From contig JASKMD010000012.1 of assembly GCA_030144725.1 (NCBI GenBank), forward strand, positions 725,291-789,290: a stretch of 64,000 bases of DNA, given 5' to 3'. Source of the stretch: Haematococcus lacustris (lineage: Eukaryota; Chlorophyta; Chlorophyceae; Chlamydomonadales; Haematococcaceae). The first letter of the stretch is position 1. Every line of letters starts with the position of its first letter. Position numbers and translations under genes: made by a program. Shown one piece after another: positions 36,052 to 57,428 of this stretch. The notes below the pieces were generated by a model that worked only from the letters and a program-made list of their open reading frames with translations, made no database searches and was not told the origin of the DNA.

Positions 36052-36987
36052 CCTTCATTTGAGCAGACATGGTGCAAGTGCCCTATTGATATGCAATACA
36101 AGGTGTGGAGGGGTGCGGGCGTTGGGTAGCGCTGCCGTCATTTTCAGCCAATGTGTACATGTGGCTTCATTCATGGCAGGGTGAGGTATCTTCCTCGTTG
36201 CCACATGGCTGTGTCATGTCTACACCACGTCACATCATGTCACAAGCCAGGCAGGCCAGGCCAGGAGTGTGTCAGCTACAGCAACCAGCCACAGCAAGTC
36301 ACTCCTACCATAATGTACCTTACCCTTCACCAAGGGGATGTGTGTGAGCAAGGGCTGCAAGAGCTCTAGCTAGTGATGGAGGCACACACAACAGATGGGC
36401 GGAGCTGGAGTGGGCATTTGGCACGCTAGCAGTAGCCATTGCAGTCATGGATCCGCAGCCTGTGCTTCCTTGCACTCCTTGCCATGTATTGGAGTAGCAA
36501 GAGGGACTGTCCAGGAGCTCTTACAGGAGGCATATACACACCAATGCGACCAATGCACAAGGACAGCTGTTCACTGCCATCTTCCTAGCACAGTAGCATA
36601 CGAAGCATAGTCAAAGGTGGGCAGAGGAGTTCATGGCAGGGGAGGGCGCCCCTTGGTGACATACGACACTGCAGCAAGTTTGGCCCTGATGGGTCCACAC
36701 TCACCCTGTCGCAGCAGGCTTGCGAGGGTCCAGATTGGCAGGGGAGCAGCTGGATGAGGAAATTGTTTTGGCCGATGGCGTTATACGTCTGCGCGTAAAC
36801 ATCGCACAAAGTCCGGGTCTGAGTCCAGGGTTGACAAGCTTGTCGGTGCACTGGCGCACCGACGCGCTTGCAGCTGGCAACCCACCGTCATGCATTGCGA
36901 GGAGGATGGAACAGTTTGTGCGCGAATGGACAGTGCGACGCCCAGCACCAGCGCCACCGCCAGCACAAGCTTGCTAATTATAGTCAT
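35578..36987 (-). CDS. Possible secreted nsLTP-like Cys-rich protein, incomplete model
   Basis: Lipid-transfer proteins are small secreted four-helix proteins with eight Cys. On the minus strand, ATG 36987 opens a clear signal peptide (hydrophobic VLAVALVLGVALSI, then RAQ and SSSQC). A second segment (about 36840-36705) has TLCDVYAQTYNAIGQNN, LLPCQSG and QACCDRV, ending at a GTGAGT donor. A third (35710-35578) has LQSIAGFKQGASLGGCLCNA, then LNQQLSTNALAKSAGVTPAL. The order P-C, CC, C-x-C and A-x-x-x-G-V resembles nsLTPs. The signal frame and the second segment are out of frame unless an intron of only about 35 nt, or an indel, lies near 36870. The 3' exon is not found. The order of segments is clear; the gene as a whole is provisional. 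Confidence 0.45.
36005..36054. repeat. Telomere-like CCCTCA/CCCTTA patch
   Basis: Seven to eight CCCTCA units with CCCTTA variants, inside the intron or flank of the minus-strand secreted gene. It is short and interstitial. Confidence 0.75.
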
Positions 36988-38077
36988 CTGTGATTAATGA
37001 AGCAGATGGAAGAGCGCTTGGGAATGTAGGTGCTCCTGTGTGTGCGCCTCCTGTTAACGCGGCCTCGCGCGCGCTCTTCTGACAGGTGGGCGGCGCCGAG
37101 TCATAGCTTCCTGCAGTGCCCAAGGCGTCAGGGTGCTGACAGGCTGCTGCTTCGCGCCGTCCCGAGATTCATTACCGGCTCGATGCACTGGGGCTCGATG
37201 CACTGGAGCTGCGTGTATATTCCCGCTAGTGGCTGCTAGTGGCCACTACTGGTCCGGCTCAAATGGAGGCCCTAGTGAGGGACAAGGGGGCTGCGTGTTG
37301 GCAGCTGCAGCTGGATGTGCACACTTCACCCATCCTGCACCCAGCCCTTTTCACCAGCCTTTGATGTGGCAGGGAGGCAACCCATAGCTCATCAGATGCG
37401 GCCTTGGATAGCTGGCGATGTTGCTATGATGAGCTAATTGAAGCCATTGAAACTGAGCTGAGCAGCTGAGTTGGATAATGGTCCATGCAAGGGGCAGGGA
37501 TGCAATTAACCCATTTGATGCGGCCGCCCTAGGGCCATAGCCAGCACTTGACCTGATCATGCTCAATATGGCTACATTGGTCAAGAAAGTTACAGGGCTG
37601 TAAGAGAACCCGCAGAGGTTCCCAGCGCTCTGCGAAACCACATTTCTCGTTCAGTCATGAGCATGCTCAGAGTGTCAGCAATGACGGCAGTGTGCTGCAA
37701 GACAGGCAGGCTGGCTGGCAAGCTGCCCCTTCCTGCTCGGCTTAGGATGAGTGGGTGGCTACTTTGGTAGATGAACATGAGTGGGCTCTGCTGAGCCATA
37801 GCAGCCTTGGTAGCCTTGGCTAGGACAAGGGCAAGGGGGCTGCATGAAGCAGCATGAGCAGCTGGCCTTTGCCAGCACAAGCACAAGCCTGAGCCCTGGC
37901 ACAGCCGCACTCCGATTGGATGGCGACCTGTTCCACAATCCTGAGCCCTGGCCCGGCCACTGCGCATCGATAGAGTTGCTGCGTTCCTGAGCTGTCCTCG
38001 TATAAGGAACCTGGCCTGCAACCCAGTTGCACAGTAGCTGACTGGCATTGGGAATGTGGTCCAATGCACCACTGGGC
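36988..38077. other. Intergenic with one element copy
   Basis: Holds the 73-bp element copy at 37217-37289. The remaining sequence gives no recognised exon. Confidence 0.5.
37217..37289 (+). mobile_element. 73-bp copy of the dispersed RuvC element 3' end
   Basis: Starts ATATTCCCGCTAGTGG and ends GACAAGGGG, bounded by perfect 9-bp direct repeats GCTGCGTGT (37208-37216 and 37290-37298). Confidence 0.85.
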
Positions 38078-44058
<5,981 letters not shown>

Positions 44059-45384
44059 AGCTACGCGCGGGTGTCGTTGGAACTAGTGCAACCTGTTGGC
44101 TGCCGTAAAGGCGCAGCACAGAGGGCAGGAGCGGGGCACATTACACAGCGCACGTGCACACGAATTTACAAAATAGCCTGCTTTACATTGATTAGCTTAT
44201 GCTTGAACACGTAGCAGAACACGAAGCAGAAAGCAGCCTTCACCTGATGGGACACAGAGGTGTAAGGAAATAAGCTGTAAACGAAATTCCTTTCCATGAC
44301 CCTTGTTTTCAAAACCACCCCTCTCACAAGTAGATAGCACACGCTCAGCATTTTGCTAAACATACTGCCGGCAAATGTTAGAGGTGTCAGAAGTAGATGA
44401 ACAGTCAGTAAACATTGTATCTCACTTAGGGTGGTTCCCCCCCCAAGCTAATATTAGTATTAGCAATAATAGCAAGCCAACCATATTAGCTCATATTAGC
44501 TCCCGATCCTTGTCGCGCCTTCGTTCGCTTCCTAGCGCGATGGCTGCGCCTGGCGGCGCTGCGACACCTGCGCCCCTGGTTGATGATGCGCCGTCGGAGG
44601 CCGCCTTCTGGACTCATGGGGACCCAACATGGGTCATGCAAGTCTCTCAGTACTCTATCAATACCGCATCGTTTTCAATAGCGTTTATCAAGTTGGTAGA
44701 TGTAAAACTGTGCGCGTCATATGACCACCAGCGCAAGCCATTGCAGTCTTTGCTCGCGGGCTGCCCCATGTGACCGCGAACAAATCACAGCTGCCTCATG
44801 TGACCGCGAACAAACCCCTGCGCACTTGGACGGGGTGACAAATGGATTGACAAATGAATGATGCAGCGTTGAACATGAGCAGCTGGGAGTGGCTCAGTGC
44901 CGTAGTGACCGGTCACCCCTTTTGCATTTTTTGTTTTCATGTAGTTCAATGGAGTGTTTGTCAATTCCCAGCACCTCACGTGCCCCCTTACAGCTGGCAA
45001 GGTTGCTGGAGACAAATTTCTTTTGTTACACTGAGGGCTATCTCTTGACAGACACGAAAGATAGCGAAGACTCTGCGTTTGGCAGGGATAGAGCAATGTA
45101 CCTCTCGATCCCCGGCTGCCCGGCCGCCACTTTAGCTAATATTAGCTCATAGGAGCGCTAATATTAGCTATAGTAGCAGTTTTGGCTCGGAGCTAATATT
45201 AGCGGACATACCCTAATCTCACTGCTGTATCTGCCAGGTGCATGAGTGAAGAAAGAATGTTGTCTTGTTTGCATATCCATACACATCCCGCGAACCCCGA
45301 TAATCCATACAAGTTTATCAAACCTCCATTTCCCCCGTCCCCCGCGCCCCACTCGGGAGTATGCTTTGATTGTGTTTCTTGACC
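44059..45384. other. Divergent intergenic region, ASL (-) to CTL (+)
   Basis: Holds AGCTAATATTAG palindromes, a partial copy of the long repeat at 44645-44770, and a possible degenerate NDAALNM frame at 44854. No complete gene is seen. Confidence 0.55.
44446..45215. repeat. Segment bounded by AGCTAATATTAGC palindrome clusters
   Basis: The left cluster (44451-44502) has AGCTAATATTAGTATTAG and TATTAGCTCATATTAGCTC. The right cluster (45131-45206) has TTAGCTAATATTAGCTCATA, GCGCTAATATTAGC and GGAGCTAATATTAGC. The clusters are mutually inverted and AT-rich in a GC-rich setting, so a MITE-like or inverted-repeat element is possible. No clear TSD was found. Confidence 0.5.
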
Positions 45385-48300
45385 ATGGTGTGCTGCGGTG
45401 GTGACGAAGCTGCCAAGCAGGAGGTAAGCACGCGTCTTAGAGCGCACCCTCCCGACAGCTTCTAGCGGGGCTGGTCAACGTTCTTCAAGGCTCGCTGCCT
45501 TGAATACCTTACACGGGTTCAGGGTCGGTGCAAGCCTCCCTTAGTGCAAGCCGTGTCATGCAGGGAGTGGTGAAGCCGCAAGAGCGCAAGTGCAGAGATG
45601 TGCTGTGTCTTGTATTGTTCATAGCCTTTTGGGCAGGCATGTTTGTAGTGTGTGGCATTGCAGCCAAGCAAGGTGAGCTCCTTCATAGCTCCTGCATGTT
45701 GTAGGCACTGTTTTGCTGCTGCTGTTCTGGACACTCATAATGTAGTATTTCTTGCCCTGATTAGGTGATGCAAAGAGACTCACGTATGGCATTGATTCCT
45801 TTGGCATGACGTGTGGCTCATCCACTACCTTCAAGAACGCAACCTTTGATCTAAGTGAACACCGTAACATTTACTACCTCAACCCCCTGGACCTGCTTTC
45901 CGCCAGTAGTATCCCATTTGCCAAGTCCATTTGTTTGCCCAGCTGCCCCAGCATCAGCGCAGTGTGCAATTCCTCGTCCCTACCTTGCACCTCTGGGCAA
46001 ACCTACAGGTCAGTGCATGTCTGGGCACTGCTGTCACAGAGGTTGAAAAAGCAGTGTGCAAGGCCAGGGCCGGTTGTTCAGCTTGCCTACCTTGCCGGTC
46101 GTTTCTGCTTCAGGTGCCCCTACTACAAGTTTGCAACGGACAGCCTATATGGGAAACTCCCTGGGGTGCCAGATTACGGAGTACAGTGGTTTGACAACAT
46201 GGCCAACATGACAGGCACAAATAGTGACTTGTCTGCTGCATTTCTTATCTCGGTGCGTAGGTGGCTGCTCGCTTGTAGTGCAGTTTTTTACTGTCAACCT
46301 CTGATTACACCCAATGCTGCCTGTCAACACAGAGACTGCAAGGCAGCAACCAGGGGTGGGCCAACACCCTGCTGTCTAGCTACAACATCACTGCCAGCAG
46401 CAGTGTGTCAGGCAGATACTACCAGCTGCGCAGCCAGCTGCCAGGCAGCGGCCCCTGCTACCCAGTGTGGGCAGAGACAGTGGAGTACTTCCACAGGTAG
46501 GAGACGCACTCTGCTTGCTCTCTCCCAGGGTGTGTGACAAAGACATGGGTGCCGGAGCAGGTGGCAAGCATGGTGCCTGCTGTGGTGCGCAGATGTTTCC
46601 CAGTCATCCCTGACGCCTGGGGCTCCTCAGCGGTCAGTTCTGTTACGGGCGCAGTGGTTGGCGGCAGCGGCAGCAGTGCATTCAAGGATAGCTATAACAA
46701 TCTCAGTCAGCGCTGGACCCGCTATGTGGCAGATATCAGCAAGGGCATCTTGATCATTGTTGTGGCAGGCCTGGTCGGGGGCGTCGTCCTATCACTGGTA
46801 GGTCCCTCTTGCATCGCAACCTGCTGGTGGGGCTCGTTTCCTGCTTGCAGCAACCTGCAATGTGCAGCCAGGGCTGCTTGGCAGGTCGATTGACCAGCAA
46901 TGTCCAAACTTTTGTACTGCTTCTGTGTTGCTGCAGCTGTGGCTTCTGATCCTGCGCTTCCTGGCAGGCCTCATGGCCTGGCTCACCATCCTGGCAGTGA
47001 ACGTGGCGCTGGCGGGCCTCACCTTGTACAGCTTTGCACTGTCTGGGGACTTGGGGAAAATTGCACTAGCCCAGGTATGGCAACACCGACATTCCCGCCT
47101 ACCTTCCTGATCAGCCAGGCAGTGTGGGTACAGGGCTTGCTGTGACCCCTTCATGGGTTTGCATCACGATGCCGCCCATGAAGCCTGTCTTGGCGTGCTC
47201 TCCTTCACACAGGACGCAATGAACAAGCTACCGCCAGCATCCAGCCCCATCGAGCTGGAGCAGACCCAGTGGCGGTACATTGGAATTGGTGTTGGCGTCG
47301 TGGCTGCCCTGGTCCTTCTCCTCACCCTCCTCATGATCAGTCGGATCAGAATAGCTGTAGCGTGCATCAAGGTGGGGTGACTTGTACCATCTGCAGGGAT
47401 CAGGCAACAACAGCATGCATACCAGGCATGCATACCCTGGCATGCATACCCTGGCAGCAGTTGTATGTCATCATAGAGGCTTCTGCTTCTGTTGCTATGT
47501 TCTACCAAGCAAGCAAAACACAACCCCGAGGGCCAGTTCTCAGTGCTGCCGGCTGATCACCACCTGCTGCCCGCGTGCAGGTGGCCAGTCAGGCCATTGG
47601 TGCCATGCCCTCCATCATGTTCTTCCCGCTGCTGCCCTTTGTATTTGAGGTGAGATAAGATGCGATGGCTGCAGGCTTGCTGGCTCAAGGCTGTAGAGTT
47701 GCTGGCTGATGGCTTTCAAACACCCGCTTCTTCTCAGGCCCAGTTATTCACATGCCCATTTGCAGGTTGGGCTTGTGATCTACTGGATTGCTGTCACTGC
47801 GTTGCTCTACTCAGCTGGTGACTTATCAGCTCACTGCCGCCCACCCAGTGCTGGCAACTCTACCTCTTTCTCCTTCACCTCAATGGGCAACATCACTGCC
47901 AGCAGCCTGGCACCGACTGCACCCAGTGCTGCCAACACCACCTGCTATGCTAATGTCACGAGGTGAGCAGGCTGGCAATTGCTGCCTGTGCTGGAGGAGG
48001 GTGGTGCTCACTTGTGAAGGTGTTTGCAGCAGGCTGCGTATGATAGGTTCAGGCAGTCACTTCTAAGGCCCTGCGGTGCTGTGCAGCAGGGATGACATGG
48101 TCTCTGCCTGTGCGGCTGACCCTGACTGCCGCCTGAGCTACGACTGGAACAATGAGCTTCAATACGCATTCCTGTGAGTGGGATCTTCACACATTGCAAC
48201 ATCCTGTTGTATCCACCCTCACGTTACTCGCACCTTCCACATCTAGCCACTGCCTTCTTGTTTGAGTCTGCAGGTACCATTTCTTTGGTCTGCTTTGGAC

Positions 48301-50254
48301 AAACCAATTCATCATCGGCGCCACCCATGTCACTGTGGCAGGTAAGGCCCCCTACACGAGTACCTCTAGGCTGTGCTGCAGCAGCGCTGGTGGTAACCAA
48401 TAGGACCACACAGCGGCAAGTGACATATATTGCTATGCAGAGGTCTAGGGGTAGGTGAAGCCATGTGGGAGCATGCCCCTCTGCATGCCCAACCCAGCCC
48501 GGTCCACTTGTTGACGTGATGTAGCCAGCCTTGTCACACATGTGACATGCAAGCTCTAGCAATGGCCAGGGTCATGTTACCTACCGCATGCTTGCCCTCA
48601 CAACTGCTTGACTGCAGGTGCCATTGCATCATATTATTTTGCGCATGGAGACAGCATGCACATGCCAGCCCTGCCTGTTTTGACAGCGCTGAAGAACACA
48701 GTGGTGTACCACTTGGGGTCCGTGGCTTTTGGCTCAATCATCATTGCCATCATTCAACTCATTCGGTGGGGCTGACAAAGATCAATGACTGACAGCAATG
48801 CATGTAGCTCCAGCCCGCTGATTCAGCCAGCTGATCCTCACAGCAGCCACAAGTGTAACATCTGGGTATAGCCACCATCCCAGGTTCCTGAAAGGGGGCA
48901 TTGCATGGCCCAGTCTGGGCAAATCGAGCTGAGTTATGGCTTGGTGTACTTGCACCTGCAGCTTCATACTGGACTACTTGGACAGGAAAACAAAGGAGCT
49001 CCAGGTATGCAAGGGCATGAGCCTTGTATGGTCACCATGGTGGTGTGAGGCCCTGCTGACTACAAATGTGGCCATTGTTTGACATGTAGGCGGGCAATGC
49101 TATTGCGCAGTGGGCAATGTGTTGCTGCAAAGTAAGTCCTGATCCAGGACTGAGATACTCTGCTTTGACCTGTCCACCTAGTCCAGGTCCATCAGCAGCT
49201 TCCCAAGTGCAACAAGCATTGTGTGATCAAGGGCATGCAATGCTGCCCACACCCTTCCAGTGCAATGTTGATTGGCATGCAATGCTGCCCACACCCTTCC
49301 AGTGCATCATGTGGTGCCTGGAGAAGATTGTTGCCTTCATCAACCGCAACGCATACATCATGGTGGCGGTGAAGGGCACCTCCTATTGCGTGTCAGCGGG
49401 CCGGGCAGTGTCCCTCATCGTCACGGTGAGTCCCTTCCCTCCCAGTGCAAGGCACATGCTAGGTTGAAGATGAACAGCTTGCATCCCTACTTATCACACT
49501 CTGCCTGAACAGGCAACGTTCACAGCTGTGTTGTCCTTGCCGTGCAGAATGTGTTACGCATTGCGGCAGTGAACTTCATTGGCAGCATCCTGATCTTCCT
49601 GGGCAAAGTGGCAGTGGCTGCCACATGTGGCATCATTGCCTTTGCAATGTCTCAGGTGATGTGTCCATGCCTCTGCTCACTGCCCTTGCTCTGTCAGCTG
49701 TGCTCAACACTGCTGCAGTGTGCGAGAGAGCAAGTGTGAGATGCATGCATGGTTCTGCAATGCCTGCAGGTGCCCTACTATACGGACTCCAATGCGTACC
49801 CAGACACCACCCTGTCAAGGTAAGCTTGGGGCGCAACAACAGCATGGTGTTAGTTGTGTCACATGTGTTTATCATATCATTTCAACTGCATAGCATGGGG
49901 TTAGAGATGGCACCCATCACCTGTGGCTGCTTGCTTGCTGCTGATTGTGCCTAGACATGGCATCCATCACTTGTGGCTGCTCCAGTTCCCAACGGCCAGC
50001 ATTGCTGTGTCTGCAGTCCTATCCTGCCCATTGCAATCTCCATCATCACCGGGTTTGCCGTGGCGGAGCTTTTCTTCTCGGTGTACGAGATGGCCATTGA
50101 CACTATCATGCTGGCCTTTTGTGAGGATTGCGAGAGCAACGGCAACCCAAAGTACGCCCCTCCCCTGTTAATGGAGATCATGGGGTCGGACGCTTCGGCT
50201 CAAGGGGCGGGGAATGGCAAGCATTCTGAGACAGCCAAGCCCATTGGGCATTAA
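45385..50254 (+). CDS. Choline-transporter-like protein (SLC44/CTL family)
   Basis: CTL proteins are multi-spanning membrane proteins implicated in choline and related solute transport. About 19 exons run from MVCCGGDEAAKQE (45385) to a TAA at 50252. The N-terminal cytosolic part RKCRDVLCLVLFIAFWAGMF opens TM1. A large loop rich in Cys and N-glycosylation sites follows (NATF, NITASSS, NSTS, NVTR). Then come the core TMs: GILIIVVAGLVGGVVL, WLLILRFLAGLMAWL, IGIGVGVVAALVLLL, HFFGLLWTNQFIIGATHV, the family motif LGSVAFGSIIIAIIQLIR, a CTL-type CCCK/CMWCLEK segment, AYIMVAVKGTSYCVSAGRA, and FVEDC-like FCEDCESNGN. Most junctions are in phase. The one at 46496/46514 is off by one base in this reading. 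The total is about 700 residues. Confidence 0.93.
49232..49315. repeat. 42-bp tandem duplication spanning a 3' splice site
   Basis: GGCATGCAATGCTGCCCACA plus CCCTTCCAGTGCA occurs at 49232 and again at 49274. Each copy ends in a usable acceptor (after 49260 and after 49302) for CTL exon 16. Using the upstream one would add 42 nt in frame. Confidence 0.9.
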
Positions 50255-50473
50255 CAATGTCATGTTGTGGATATGTTGTGACCACTGTGCAAATACATGA
50301 CTTGAACCCGAGGAGCAATACAACTGACAAATGTTGGAACACCGTTTACAATACATTTGAGAAAAAAACCCGTTGAGTGCTACGTTCCATACTGCATGCT
50401 TTCGTGGCCCTGGCTGTCAAGGGTGCCCCGTAGTTTGAATATGTGGTAGTAATGCGGCTATATAGCAGTCATG

Positions 50474-50755
50474 GAGTACCCTGGCCTGGGCTACAAGCGG
50501 CTGCGAGACAAGCCACCCAAGGCCCAGCAGCAGCCTGCTGTGGCACAGTAGTATGTGCCCCCTTCTTGAGCTGTCATCAGCTTGCAATAAGTGCATGTTT
50601 TGTCATGCCAACTCTACACAATAGCCCTCAGGGCTCAGGCAATGATGCAGGTGGTAGGCACTCATGCACCATGTCCATCTGCACTGGGTATACTCCACAC
50701 AGCCAATAAAACCGTTTGAGTCGGGCTACTATTGCCCACTAGTATATTCCCGCTA
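50474..50755 (+). mobile_element. Dispersed RuvC element copy, truncated at both ends
   Basis: Begins in the last ORF codons (MEYPGLGYKRLRDKPP, stop near 50551), then matches the family 3' UTR. It stops at CGCTAGTGGCCGCT, before the GGAGGCCCTAGTGAGGG end. No TSD is visible. The ORF tail differs from other copies by a few residues. Confidence 0.8.
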
Positions 50756-51016
50756 GTGGCCGCTTGATGCAGGGGGTAGTCACCCGCGGTCTCAGGGACA
50801 CTGTTATGCACGCAGAAGTAATGAGGTTGCACAAGCGCTTCGACGTCTGCATGAGCTGATAGAAAATGCCGTGACGCCTGCATGTATGTATGTGACGCCT
50901 GCAGCAGACGCTCTGATACATTGGAGCTGCACATCAACCAGTCATCGGACTGAACAGTCACATAGGTTCGCAGATTGCCGAGATCCGCCCGCCTCTAAGA
51001 AACGCGCATTTGGAAG

Positions 51017-55616
<4,600 letters not shown>

Positions 55617-56104
55617 GAGACTCAGCTGCTTCGTCGGCAAGCGCTTCAACTGCTCACAGGAGCACAGGTCCATGACGGCCCAGGACCTCAAACAGGCTCA
55701 CAACAACACAGCTCTGTCAAGGCCCAGGGCCCTCAGCTGAAAATAAACCCAACTCTCCTGCACCAGGTGGTTTCTTCTACCCAAGTTCCCTCTACCCAGC
55801 TTCTACAGATTCCTCCCTCTACACCGTGTGGCTGGAGCAGCTGGAACCGTGTAGCTGCAGAAGGAGCAGGGGAGGCCTGAGGCGCCCCTGCCTTGTGGGC
55901 GCCAGGGCGTGTGGCCGTCACAATGCCTTTAGACGGGGCATGCGGAGCCTCTTTCAAAAGGTATTCAGTGAGCAGGACACGGTCAAGGTTAGAGGGGGTC
56001 ATAACCCTAACCCTAACCCAATCCTCACTCTAACCCTTTCAGACCCTTTCAACCCAAGATATCAATGAGCAGCAAGGCGGGTTGCCTGGCTATATGGGGC
56101 TGGT

Positions 56105-56400
56105 GGATGAACACGACCAGCCCCTTCAATTCTGCACCGTTTCTGATAGCGTTTGTCACATTGGCAGTTGCGAATTAGTGCGCGTCTACTGGCAAGCGGC
56201 GCGTTAACTCTTGCGAGTGAGGTCATGCCGGCGCAAGCGATCGCGGACACACCTCAGCTGCTCACCATCAATCGTACTAGTGGTATGTAGCGGCATCAAC
56301 AAGTGAATAGCGCCTGGCATCGAGCCAGTGGTACAATCACATTTCAGCCCGCCAGGCTTGCTCCACGAACTTTTTATTGGCACAGGCGGCGTCGGAAGCA
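56105..56400 (+). repeat. Dispersed repeat, partner at 63460-63790
   Basis: Shares GGCAAGCGGCGCGTT, GTCATGCCGGCGCAAGCGA, GTATGTAGCGGCATCAA and ACAATCACATTTCAGCCCGC with 63460-63790. Its first 60 bp also match the start of the 17340 repeat. Confidence 0.85.
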
Positions 56401-56679
56401 CGAGACGCACCACATTGCTTCCGCGAAAATTGTGCGTCTCTCTCTGGCCAGTCACACAGACAAAGGGACCCCCTTGCACAAATCGGCATGTTGTGACCTG
56501 ACCACTCTGACTTTGCAAAACTTCGAGTGCCAACTTTGTTTATTACTCAACGATGTATCTGCTGGAGAAGAAAAAAGCACTGCATTCCATTGATTGGGCC
56601 GGTTGGAAATGACTTTGGCGTGACTCAACTTTGCCTTGCAGTAATGACTAGCCCACCCCGACCGCTCGGAACATGCCCC

Positions 56680-57025
56680 CTCCCAGCCCCAGCCCCCCCC
56701 TACCCCTTCCAGCCAGCTCCCACACACACGCAAATTAGTGCACAACTATCCCTACCCCTTCCAGCCAGCTACCCTTCCAGCCCACCCCTTCCCATCCCCA
56801 GCCCCGCCTTCCCACCCTTCCCACCCCCAGCCCCGCTCTCCCACCCCCTCTTACCCCCAGCCCCGCACTCCCACCCCCTCCCACCCCCAGCCCCGCACTC
56901 CCACCCCCAGCCCCGCACTCCCACCCCCTCCCAGCCCCTCCCATTCCCAGCCCCGCCCTCCCACCCCCTCCCACCCCCTCCCAGCCCCAGCCCCGCCCTC
57001 CCACCCCCTAACACTGCACCCCCTC
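56680..57025. repeat. C-rich minisatellite (CCCACCCC/CAGCCCCGC)
   Basis: Degenerate 10-27 bp units, strongly strand-asymmetric pyrimidines, lying directly before the 57030 frame. Confidence 0.85.
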
Positions 57026-57029
57026 CCCT

Positions 57030-57428
57030 ATGGGCCGCAGCCTGCAGCAGGCTCAATATGAAGCCCAACTGAAATCACCTAGGGTTGCGTATCTACACAG
57101 TCCCAATGGCTTGAAAGCCACAGCAAGGAAGGCTGAGGCTATCGCTAAGGAGGTGCAGGCCGAGAATGAGCTGTTGACGACCGAGGCTCAGTTGCAACAG
57201 GCTTGTGAGGAGGTCCTTGAGGCTGCCTTGCTCGACCTTGAGGAGAAGCACAAGCACCTGCAGGCAGAACACAGGCAGCAGAGGTTAGAGAACGAGTCTC
57301 TTGAGGCAGTGGTCAAGCAACAGGAATTGGCTATGACTACTGCCAAGCGTGCTCAGCACCGCCTCGTGGCCCAGCTGCTACTAACTAACCCGCAAGCAGA
57401 GGCTTCAACTACAGATCTTAAAGCGTGA
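57030..57428 (+). CDS. Coiled-coil ORF, unrecognised
   Basis: The 132-codon frame is rich in Glu, Gln, Leu and Lys, with no Pro between about residues 27 and 120. LQQACEEVLEAALLDLEEKH and nearby stretches show heptad-like Leu/Ala spacing, so a long helix or coiled coil is expected. It starts MGRSLQQAQYEA right after the C-rich minisatellite and stops at TGA 57428. A neighbouring helical frame continues weakly to 57500. It may be one exon of a larger protein or a gag-like remnant; no family is recognised. Confidence 0.45.
   Translation: MGRSLQQAQYEAQLKSPRVAYLHSPNGLKATARKAEAIAKEVQAENELLTTEAQLQQACEEVLEAALLDLEEKHKHLQAEHRQQRLENESLEAVVKQQELAMTTAKRAQHRLVAQLLLTNPQAEASTTDLKA

Larger units (their letters stand above)
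55617..57029. other. Intergenic with telomere-like and dispersed repeats
   Basis: A CCCTAACCCTAACCC patch is at 56003-56020. A diverged partial copy of the long repeat is at 56105-56400. A CCCAGCCCCGC/CTCCCACCCC minisatellite fills 56680-57025. No gene is recognised. Confidence 0.6.

Noticed and set aside
44854..45048. Third TnpB/Fanzor-like relic (NDAALNM)
   Set aside because: Just seven residues resemble the motif and no flanking block agrees.
45806..46537. 243-codon plus ORF read as a single gene
   Set aside because: It is CTL exon 3 read through introns; the spliced frame carries the CTL motifs.
56003..56050. Chromosome end (CCCTAA repeats)
   Set aside because: Only two to three units, internal, with normal sequence on both sides.
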